The notes below the pieces were generated by a model, which saw only the letters and a program-made list of their open reading frames with translations, was not told where the DNA came from and did not search any database. Below, one piece after another: positions 16,607 to 22,546 of a DNA stretch of 22,546 nucleotides. Made by a program: the position numbers and the translations under genes. The first letter of the stretch is position 1. Every line of letters starts with the position of its first letter. This stretch comes from Porphyromonadaceae bacterium UBA7087 (GTDB taxonomy: Bacteria > Bacteroidota > Bacteroidia > Bacteroidales > Muribaculaceae), in contig DKYZ01000013.1 of assembly GCA_002493515.1 (NCBI GenBank), positions 12,213 to 34,758 on the forward strand, given 5' to 3'.

Positions 16607-18499
16607 ATGAGAGCTGCAGATGAATTTACGAGGCAGAGGATGCTGCTGACAATGGAATATGAACAGGAGCGCAAGGCATTCCGCGAGCTGGGCGACCGCC
16701 TGGGCGTTCTGCGGCTCGTGGATAGAGGCAAGGCCCGCTGGCCTTTGGTAGTGGGACGCAACTGGTATAACTCTCTCAACCAGCGCGTTGTGGAAGTGAC
16801 TATGGAGGGGGAGCCTGACGAGGACGATGGCTTCGAGTACGGACGCCCCGTGTCGTTCTTCACAGTAGAGGACCATGGCGACCAGAAGTTGCGCCACATA
16901 ATGACCGGCACTGTCAGTTTTGTCGATGGTGCGCGTTTGGCCGTGGCTATTTCCGACAGTGATGACCCCGGTCGTCTTTCCGTGGAGAAGGGGCTTGGGA
17001 TCATGCTTTCCTTCGACGAGACCACTTATCGGGCTATGTTTGATGCTCTCGACCGTGTGGCAGTTGCCAAAGGACGGCTCGGACAGCTGAGGGATGTGGT
17101 GTATGCCGCTCAGAAGGCCGGAGAGCTGACTATGCCTCCCATGAGGTTCCCTTATCTCAACGATATGCAGGAGCGTGCTGTCAACAAGGTGCTTCGGGCC
17201 AAGGATGTGGCGATTGTCCACGGGCCTCCGGGCACAGGCAAGACCACGACCCTCGTGGAGGCCATCCACGAGACGTTGCGGCGCGAGACGCAGGTGATGG
17301 TGTGTGCGCAGAGCAACATGGCCGTCGACTGGATTTGCGAGAAACTGGAGGAACGCGGCATAAACGTGCTCCGGCTCGGCAATCCGTCGAGGGTTAACGA
17401 CCGTATGCTTGCCTCTACCTATGAGCGCCGGTTTGAGTCGCATCCGGATTATCCCGAGCTTTGGAGTGTACGCAAGGCCATAAGGGAGTTGCGGGGTGCG
17501 CGACGCGGTTCCGACAGATGGCATCAGAAGATGGAGCGTCTCCAGGGCCGTGCCACTGAGATTGAGTTGCGCATCAATGCCGCCCTGTTTGGGGAGGCGA
17601 GGGTCGTGGCCTCTACGCTCGTGGGAAGTTCGAGCCGTATGCTGGAGGGTATGAGATTCTCCACTTTGTTTATCGACGAGGCGGCTCAGGCACTTGAGGC
17701 GGCATGCTGGATTCCGGCGCGGCGAGCCGGAAGGATGATCCTGGCTGGCGACCACTGTCAGTTGCCCCCTACAGTGAAATGTTATGAGGCAATGCGTCAG
17801 GGTCTTGGCAAATCCCTTATGGAAAGGATTGTGGAAAACAAACCGGAGACAGTGACGCTGCTCACGATGCAATACCGTATGCATGAGGATATTATGCGGT
17901 TTCCGAATGAATGGTTTTACGGGGGGCGCATGACGGCGGCTCCGGGCGTGAGCTCCAGAGGTATTCTCAGTTATGACACTCCGCTGGTGTGGGTCGAGGC
18001 GAGTGAGGATATGGATGCCGACGCTTCGGAAAGTGATGCCGTTCCGCAGTGTCGGGAGGAGATAGCGGGAGAGAATTTCGGCAGAGTCAACCGTGGTGAG
18101 GCCGAACTCGCGTTGAGGACTCTGCTTGGCTACCTGGAGCGGATCGGAAAGGAGAGGGTGATTCGGGAGCGGATAGATGTCGGGCTTATCTCGCCATACA
18201 AGGCGCAGGTGCGCTATCTTCGCCGGCGTGTCCGTCAGGATTCCTCGTTCAAGCCGTTCAGAAATCTGATAAGCGTCAATACGGTCGACGGTTTCCAGGG
18301 TCAGGAACGTGATGTCATTGTCATATCCATGGTGAGGAGCAACGAGGAGGGTCAGATCGGTTTCCTGCGCGACCTGCGCCGCATGAACGTGGCCATGACG
18401 CGTGCCCGCATGAAACTCATCATCATCGGTGATTCATCCACGCTGTCGCGCCATCCTTTCTACCGACGTCTCCATGAATCGGTCGTTAATGGGGAATAG
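16607..18499 (+). CDS. SF1B helicase of the DNA2/NAM7 (IGHMBP2-like) family
   Basis: 630 residues of a cytoplasmic ATP-dependent nucleic-acid helicase. Motifs in order: a Q-motif-like LNDMQERAV region before the P-loop, Walker A GPPGTGKTTT from residue 206, AQSNMAVD (motif Ia), FIDEAAQALE with D357-E358 (motif II), GDHCQLPPTV (motif III), LTMQYRMH (motif IV region), VNTVDGFQGQERDV (motif V), and NVAMTRARMKL from residue 594 (motif VI). The N-terminal ~180 residues form the beta-barrel-like domain of UPF1/IGHMBP2 relatives. The substrate (DNA repair or RNA) cannot be told from sequence. It is transcribed away from the RSH gene and ends at a hairpin shared with the convergent YD-repeat gene. 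Confidence 0.94.
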   Translation: MRAADEFTRQRMLLTMEYEQERKAFRELGDRLGVLRLVDRGKARWPLVVGRNWYNSLNQRVVEVTMEGEPDEDDGFEYGRPVSFFTVEDHGDQKLRHIMTGTVSFVDGARLAVAISDSDDPGRLSVEKGLGIMLSFDETTYRAMFDALDRVAVAKGRLGQLRDVVYAAQKAGELTMPPMRFPYLNDMQERAVNKVLRAKDVAIVHGPPGTGKTTTLVEAIHETLRRETQVMVCAQSNMAVDWICEKLEERGINVLRLGNPSRVNDRMLASTYERRFESHPDYPELWSVRKAIRELRGARRGSDRWHQKMERLQGRATEIELRINAALFGEARVVASTLVGSSSRMLEGMRFSTLFIDEAAQALEAACWIPARRAGRMILAGDHCQLPPTVKCYEAMRQGLGKSLMERIVENKPETVTLLTMQYRMHEDIMRFPNEWFYGGRMTAAPGVSSRGILSYDTPLVWVEASEDMDADASESDAVPQCREEIAGENFGRVNRGEAELALRTLLGYLERIGKERVIRERIDVGLISPYKAQVRYLRRRVRQDSSFKPFRNLISVNTVDGFQGQERDVIVISMVRSNEEGQIGFLRDLRRMNVAMTRARMKLIIIGDSSTLSRHPFYRRLHESVVNGE

Positions 18500-18535
18500 T
18501 CTCCTTTGACGGCGTTTGAATTTGCGTTGATAGAG

Positions 18536-18565
18536 AAAAGGCCCGCGTCGAAACGCGAGCCCTTT
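18536..18565. terminator. bidirectional terminator after the helicase gene
   Basis: Core stem CGCGT/ACGCG (18544-18548 with 18553-18557) closed by a CGAA loop. It is extended by GGC/GCC and by AAA/TTT with two mismatches. It lies between the convergent stops at 18499 and 18588. Confidence 0.7.
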
Positions 18566-18587
18566 GCATTGTATCTCTTTGGATAGC

Positions 18588-19748
18588 TTATTTGCAGAAC
18601 TTGATCACTCCGGATTTGGAGACTGCGATGTAGTTGCCGGCCGCAAGACCGGCCATGGAGATTCGGCCGCCGTCTGCGCGAACCTGCATGACAGTCTTTC
18701 CGCTCATGTCGTATACGCGGAGAGTGTCGCCTGCCGTCACGCCGTTGATGATCACCTCGTCGCCTGCAAAGTTGATTCCCATGCCGTTTCCGGCTGCAAC
18801 GTTCGATACGCCTGTGCCAATGTGTTTGGCATAGTGATAGGTGTAGACGTCATACAGGGCAAGCTCGTCGTCATTCAGGTTGATGACGTACATGGTGTCC
18901 TCGTCGATGCGGTTGTTGATGTTGTTGAATACGAAATTGTCGTCAACATTCTCGGGATCGTAAGGATAATATACGTCGGATGCGCTCTCGTTAAGGAAAG
19001 TGTAGACGTGTTTTTCCTGGGGAGTGCCGCTGGAGGCTATGCATTCCTCGGTCTCGCAGAGTCCGTTCTCATCATATGTATACGTTGTATAGAAAGACTC
19101 TTTCATTGCTGTCGGATCCTCGCCGTAGGAGTCGGCAACCAGGTCTGTGCGTTTCGTCAGACGTCCGTCTGTGTCGTATTCGTAAGCGACCTGGTTTGTC
19201 TCCGTGATTATGCTGGGGTCGAAGAAATCATGTGTGAACCCGCGGGTTCTTTCGAGGAGCCGTAAATCGTTGTATTCGTAGTCCACGTATTGGAACTCGG
19301 TCTCTTCATCGGAGCCGAACGACGCCATGTAGGTGGTCTCTTTCACGAGGTCGCCCTCTGCGTTGTAATCGTATTTGATTGTGCCCCCCTTGAGATAGCC
19401 GCCGGCGCCGCTCCATCTGTCGATATTGTAGTTCTCGCGCTGGGTCATGCGCCCCATCGCGTCATACTGGAACTCAAGGTAGAACACTTTGGTGAAGTCT
19501 TCTTCCCCATCGAGGAGCTGGTAGCATTCCGTTGTAGCAAGCAGGCCGATCTCGTTGTAGATGTACACGTAATAATAGATGCCTATCTGGTCGTCATAGT
19601 CGGCGCGGGTCACCTGACCATAGTCATTGTAGGTGTAGACAGTGTGGTCGTTGAAGGCAGACGTGATCTCCGAGAGGACGTCGTTGGCTGAGGCCGGGAG
19701 GGCGGCAGCCGCGAGGAGAGCTGTCAGAAGTGGTAGTGTTTTCTTCAT
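18588..19748 (-). CDS. secreted YD-like repeat protein with C-terminal sorting-type domain
   Basis: 386 residues from ATG 19748. An upstream in-frame ATG at 19844 lies before the predicted promoter and is rejected. The signal peptide is MKKTLPLLTALLAAAALPASA, with cleavage after residue 21. The body has seven degenerate YD-like units, each like xYxYNxxGxLxxxx, near residues 37-50, 62-74, 91-106, 124-140, 156-171, 187-203 and 220-235, giving a Tyr- and Asp-rich beta-repeat. The last ~70 residues (317-386) look like a type IX secretion C-terminal domain: LRVYDMSGKTV, an ISMAGLAAGNYIAV core, and a short basic end (KFCK). It is probably exported and perhaps anchored on the surface. Partners are unknown and no T9SS genes are in the window. 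Confidence 0.8.
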   Translation of the reverse strand: MKKTLPLLTALLAAAALPASANDVLSEITSAFNDHTVYTYNDYGQVTRADYDDQIGIYYYVYIYNEIGLLATTECYQLLDGEEDFTKVFYLEFQYDAMGRMTQRENYNIDRWSGAGGYLKGGTIKYDYNAEGDLVKETTYMASFGSDEETEFQYVDYEYNDLRLLERTRGFTHDFFDPSIITETNQVAYEYDTDGRLTKRTDLVADSYGEDPTAMKESFYTTYTYDENGLCETEECIASSGTPQEKHVYTFLNESASDVYYPYDPENVDDNFVFNNINNRIDEDTMYVINLNDDELALYDVYTYHYAKHIGTGVSNVAAGNGMGINFAGDEVIINGVTAGDTLRVYDMSGKTVMQVRADGGRISMAGLAAGNYIAVSKSGVIKFCK

Positions 19749-19787
19749 GCAGTTTGGTTTTTGGTTATTGAATTGTTTTAACGGCGG

Positions 19788-19819
19788 CAAAATTATAAAA
19801 AATATTTGACACGCAGAAA
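19788..19819 (-). promoter_or_regulatory. putative promoter of the YD-repeat gene
   Basis: On the minus strand there is TTTC (19816-19819, three of four), a 20-base spacer, then TAATTTTG (19788-19795, full match). It predicts a start near 19782, which supports translation from 19748. The rest of 19749-20018 is AT-rich with small inverted repeats (19891-19907, 19967-19980) and no gene I can support. Confidence 0.55.
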
Positions 19820-20018
19820 CATAATTTAAGAAATGAACGCACAACCACGTTATATTTGGGAATAATTATGCTTGTGTTTATCTTTTTATTTCATGCATTA
19901 GGCATGATTCTGATTGTATAATTATAATTTATTGGGCATTCCGGTGTCGTGTCAGAGGTTGTTGCCTTGACATTTGTCAAAAAGAAAAAAATCTGTGAAA
20001 GCCAGTCGTTCGTGGGTG

Positions 20019-20936
20019 TTATTTCTTGTGTGAGGTTATTCGTGAGGCGAAATACTGGTTGAAGACGATGCCTGCTATGATGAGTGCCAGGCCTACATAA
20101 GTGGTGGGCATGATGGGTTCCCCGAGCACCATCGAGATGAGGAAAAGCGACAGGAACGGCGCCAAATAGCACATCTGGTTGACGAGAGCCGGGTTTGGCG
20201 TGATTCTGACGGCGATTCCGAAGCAGATGAACGGGATTCCCATCTCGAACGCCCCTGCATACATTCCCGAAAGCAGACCCTCGGTGGAGGGAACCTCAAG
20301 CGGGATGAAGAGCGAACCGACCGTCAGATAGGCGAGGCCGAACATGAAGCTCAGGAACAGGCTCACGCTCTGGGGCAATTCATTCTTGAAGCGGTCGTTG
20401 AGCATCCAGTAGAGCGCCCACAGAAACGCGCTTCCGAAGCAGAGGGCGAGCCCGGCAGGGGAGACGGAGCCTGTGATTCCCTTTCCTCCCATGGATATCA
20501 TGACGACTCCGCCAAGCGAAACCGCCATACCTATATATTTGGCACCGGGGATGCGCTGATGGCCGAAAATGGCGAGGAGCACAAGAAGGACGACGGGCCA
20601 GAGGTAGTTGACGGGCTGCGCTATCTGTGCCGGAAGCATGTCGTAAGCCTGGAAGAGTACGAGATAGTATACCGTCGGGTTTACGAGCCCCATCAGGGCG
20701 GTCATGCCCCACATCCTCGCTGGTATGTGGCCCAGTTTTCGCCAGTCGCCGCTGAATATAAGCGTTATGGCGAAGATCAGCAGGGCTGTGGCGGTGGCCA
20801 CGTAAAGCATGCTGAAGACTGTCAGGTGGCTTAGCGCTATCTTGAACGCCGTGGCGACGGTCGACCAGCTCAGAACGGCCACAGAGGCCAATATCACCGA
20901 TCGTGTAAGATTGGCGTTGGTGGATGTTGATGTCAT
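20019..20936 (-). CDS. DMT superfamily transporter, EamA family
   Basis: A 305-residue inner-membrane protein with about ten hydrophobic helices in two EamA repeats (about 12-150 and 160-298). It has a WSTVATAFK segment after helix 1 and a pore-lining PVNYLWPVVLL stretch near residue 110. It is the same length as the transporter at the left end, but the sequences differ widely, so they are not a recent duplication. The substrate is unknown. It is last of three minus-strand genes, with 64 bases between it and the unrecognised membrane protein upstream and no clear promoter in that gap, so it may share a transcript. Confidence 0.9.
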   Translation of the reverse strand: MTSTSTNANLTRSVILASVAVLSWSTVATAFKIALSHLTVFSMLYVATATALLIFAITLIFSGDWRKLGHIPARMWGMTALMGLVNPTVYYLVLFQAYDMLPAQIAQPVNYLWPVVLLVLLAIFGHQRIPGAKYIGMAVSLGGVVMISMGGKGITGSVSPAGLALCFGSAFLWALYWMLNDRFKNELPQSVSLFLSFMFGLAYLTVGSLFIPLEVPSTEGLLSGMYAGAFEMGIPFICFGIAVRITPNPALVNQMCYLAPFLSLFLISMVLGEPIMPTTYVGLALIIAGIVFNQYFASRITSHKK

Positions 20937-21000
20937 GTGTTCTGTTGATTAGTCTCAGCCTTGTGCGGGTCGTGCCGGATAATGAACGGGCCCTGGCTGA

Positions 21001-21654
21001 TTATTTCCATACTATGAATGTCTTTTTGCCGCCGGTGTCGGTAGGAATCGCTCCGTATTCCCTCTTTTCGCCGTTTGATTTCACCGCGCTGCCATAGGCG
21101 GTAGTGCCCGGCAGCGGAAGATAGCTTGCGGCTCCCAGTAGCATGATTACGTTCTTGAAGTCGTGGCCTGAGATTCTCCTCTTTGACATCACGACGCTTT
21201 GTCTTCCCGCAATCCTGGCGAGCCCTTTCCTGAGGCAGCGCTCTTCGGGATTTTCCATTATCACCTCGGCACATTCCATCACCATCACGGCTTCCGGGTC
21301 AGACAATGCCTCCATGCCTATCACGTTGTGGGCCGATGCCCCGCGGGGCGTGAGTATCACGATTGGATTGTGGGCCACGACAGTATCACGGATATCCACA
21401 TATGAATGAACCGACGGCCTTGGGGCGGCTTGCGTCAGGACAGTGAATCCGGGAGCCGGGCTTGCGGGAGTCACCTTTGTCTCAAGTCTGCGTGTGGAGG
21501 GTTGGCTCGGGGCTATCATCCAGCGGCACATTATGACGGTGATCACCACCACCGACAAGGCGAGCATCAGGTTCATTACGGTTCCGAAGCCTTTCTCTTG
21601 CGGAGGGCGGCTTGCGGTGTCTTCGGTATCTCCCGGTTTGTTTTGATGGTTCAT
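21001..21654 (-). CDS. unrecognised membrane-anchored protein
   Basis: 217 residues with no family I recognise. A hydrophilic start (residues 1-23, rich in Asp, Glu, Pro) is followed by one hydrophobic helix (about 26-46) and a Pro/Ser/Thr-rich linker (48-82). The remaining domain of about 130 residues is soluble, with GMEALSDPEAVMVMECAEVI (113-132) the most distinctive part. The topology suggests a short cytoplasmic tail and a periplasmic domain. Two Cys (C128, C140) are in that domain. It sits between DUF805 and EamA genes on the same strand. The frame is long and unbroken with normal-looking codons, so I think it is real. Confidence 0.65.
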   Translation of the reverse strand: MNHQNKPGDTEDTASRPPQEKGFGTVMNLMLALSVVVITVIMCRWMIAPSQPSTRRLETKVTPASPAPGFTVLTQAAPRPSVHSYVDIRDTVVAHNPIVILTPRGASAHNVIGMEALSDPEAVMVMECAEVIMENPEERCLRKGLARIAGRQSVVMSKRRISGHDFKNVIMLLGAASYLPLPGTTAYGSAVKSNGEKREYGAIPTDTGGKKTFIVWK

Positions 21655-21715
21655 AAGGTGTCGGTTTGCGCTGGCAGCTGGTAAATATGTAAAGTTGTTA
21701 AAATAACGGAAAGAT

Positions 21716-21747
21716 TCCGAATATATTATAATCCGAATATATTATAA
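21716..21747. repeat. perfect 16-bp tandem duplication at the DUF805 stop codon
   Basis: TCCGAATATATTATAA occurs twice back to back, at 21716-21731 and 21732-21747. The unit is not a multiple of three and the copies straddle the end of the DUF805 reading frame, so the duplication creates the present TAA at 21726-21728. With a single copy the frame would run on for a few more residues. Confidence 0.9.
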
Positions 21748-22199
21748 ATGGTATGGCCGGAACATCGCGACGGGCATCGAGATGGGGCTCTCGACGCCCG
21801 TCGCCCGGAAATATATGTTCGACGCTCCGTCATGTTGGGCACCGGCCCGTATTCGTTGTCGGGCCCTGAATCCCTGCAGGCCCATACGATGAAGATGATG
21901 TTTCCAACGAGCGGAATAAAGTTGATGAGAATCCACCAGCCCGATTTCCCTATGTCGTGCATGCGTCTCACGCAAAGCCCCAGTCCGGGAAGCAGAAGGG
22001 CGAGATTGACGACACCGGCCACGATATAGCCGAACGCGGAGTCGCTGTCTGTGAACAGACTCAGGATAGAGCTGATGATGAACTGAAACAGCACGAACCA
22101 CCAGTATTCCGAGCGGGATGATCTTCCGCTGAACTGGCAGTAGTTTTTGCCGAGAGCCAGGCTTACCGCCTGACCGAATGATACTTGTCGTTGATACAT
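21726..22199 (-). CDS. DUF805 membrane protein
   Basis: 157 residues from ATG 22199. A longer frame starting at 22241 would begin in the -7 element of the promoter and is rejected. Typical DUF805 signs: FSGRSSRSEYWWF (23-35), hydrophobic helices at about 33-50, 56-76 and 88-106, the HDIGKSGWW loop (81-89), and the closing NEYGPVPN (115-122). The family is small inner-membrane proteins of unknown function. After the domain's usual end there is an extra ~35-residue tail rich in Arg, Ser and Cys, which most family members lack. The tail ends inside the 16-bp duplication. Confidence 0.85.
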   Translation of the reverse strand: MYQRQVSFGQAVSLALGKNYCQFSGRSSRSEYWWFVLFQFIISSILSLFTDSDSAFGYIVAGVVNLALLLPGLGLCVRRMHDIGKSGWWILINFIPLVGNIIFIVWACRDSGPDNEYGPVPNMTERRTYISGRRASRAPSRCPSRCSGHTIYNIFGL

Positions 22200-22238
22200 A
22201 GGTCTTATAGCTTTAAGAAACGTTATTCTTATAATTAA

Positions 22239-22270
22239 CAAATTTAATAGAAAAGTTTATCATGTGCAAT
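22239..22270 (-). promoter_or_regulatory. putative promoter of the DUF805 gene
   Basis: On the minus strand there is ATTG (22267-22270, three of four), a 20-base spacer, then TAAATTTG (22239-22246, full match). It predicts a start near 22233 and supports the ATG at 22199. Confidence 0.6.
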
Positions 22271-22298
22271 AAATTTAAAGAAATTCGGATATTATTTT

Positions 22299-22329
22299 TT
22301 TGATATGTCAGTTCTTTTCATTAATTTTG
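22299..22329 (+). promoter_or_regulatory. promoter of the partial right-end gene
   Basis: TTTG (22299-22302), a 19-base spacer, then TAATTTTG (22322-22329): both elements match the consensus. The predicted start is near 22335, with a leader of about 70 bases that contains the 10-bp repeats. Confidence 0.65.
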
Positions 22330-22347
22330 TGTTCATAAGGGTTGCCC

Positions 22348-22377
22348 TTGAGTTGTATTGAGTTGTATTGAGTTGTT
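22348..22377. repeat. three tandem copies of a 10-bp unit in a 5' leader
   Basis: TTGAGTTGTA at 22348-22357 and 22358-22367, then TTGAGTTGTT at 22368-22377 (last base differs). They lie between the promoter and the start codon of the right-end gene. Changes in copy number would alter the leader length without touching the coding frame. Confidence 0.9.
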
Positions 22378-22404
22378 AATTTATTGATATATTGGCAATT
22401 AGTC

Positions 22405-22546
22405 ATGGAAAAAGAAATATTTGACTTCACATCAGCCACGTTTGGCATTTCGGCAGCAGTGACACTCGTCGTGGTTGGAGTAGCAATATGGCTTACCCAG
22501 TTTGTCACCAGGAAAGTGACTCAGTTTCGTTGTGAGCATGATGCAA
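22405..22546 (+). CDS. partial membrane protein, cut by the window end
   Basis: The first 47 codons of a plus-strand gene, open to the end of the window. The start MEKEIFDFTSATFG is followed by one strongly hydrophobic helix (about residues 13-31), then a basic stretch (FVTRKVTQFRCEHD). The helix followed by Arg/Lys suggests an N-out signal anchor or first membrane segment. A consensus promoter lies upstream at 22299-22329. The family cannot be told from this fragment. Confidence 0.6.
   Translation, partial: MEKEIFDFTSATFGISAAVTLVVVGVAIWLTQFVTRKVTQFRCEHDA

Noticed and set aside
19749..19844. Longer start for the YD-repeat protein
   Set aside because: It would begin upstream of the predicted promoter and would bury an excellent signal peptide inside the protein.
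19891..20172. 93-residue minus-strand frame overlapping the 3' end of the second EamA gene
   Set aside because: It is out of frame with a clear transporter gene and its translation has no recognisable features.
22308..22508. 66-residue minus-strand frame at the right end
   Set aside because: It runs through the 10-bp repeats and overlaps the plus-strand gene, which has a consensus promoter and a good membrane helix.
1..22546. Mobile element, prophage, CRISPR array or restriction system
   Set aside because: No transposase, integrase, phage structural gene, spaced direct repeats or methyltransferase is visible on either strand.

Overview
The window reads as chromosome of a Bacteroidota species in the order Bacteroidales, plausibly a gut lineage such as Muribaculaceae (the family is an inference). 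The main evidence is the promoters. Upstream of most genes or operons there is a match to the Bacteroides housekeeping promoter, TTTG then about 20 bases then TAnnTTTG. Supporting signs are GH97 and GH51 enzymes with signal peptides, DUF4230 proteins, an AAA-ATPase-like/PD-(D/E)XK protein, and a secreted protein with a C-terminal sorting-type domain. There is no sign of phage, insertion sequence, CRISPR, rRNA or tRNA.

Layout, left to right. A DMT/EamA exporter (minus strand) lies beyond a 378-base gap that holds a possible 53-residue ORF and a perfect 38-bp palindrome. A tight minus-strand operon for activated deoxysugars follows, in transcription order fcl, rfbA, rfbC, rfbD, rfbB. It would supply GDP-L-fucose (last step only; gmd is not here) and dTDP-L-rhamnose (all four steps) for surface polysaccharide. 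Divergent from it is a secreted GH97 glycosidase with the aspartate of the retaining subgroup, then a membrane protein with a DUF1232 tail. Convergent to that is an AAA-ATPase-like/PD-(D/E)XK protein, preceded on the same strand by two adjacent DUF4230 proteins, one a lipoprotein and one a membrane-anchored protein.

The right half starts with a secreted GH51 alpha-L-arabinofuranosidase. It converges on a SpoT/Rel-type (p)ppGpp enzyme whose hydrolase residues are intact but whose synthetase core looks degenerate. An SF1 DNA/RNA helicase is divergent from that enzyme. Then, on the minus strand, come a secreted protein with seven YD-like repeats, a second EamA transporter, an unrecognised membrane-anchored protein and a DUF805 membrane protein. 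The window ends in the first 47 codons of a plus-strand membrane protein.

The genes look like ordinary core and accessory functions: envelope sugar supply, glycan breakdown, stringent-response control and small-molecule export. I saw no clear new multi-gene system. The best leads are the apparently synthetase-dead RSH protein, the paired DUF4230 genes, the YD-repeat secreted protein, and small repeats at gene edges near the right end.
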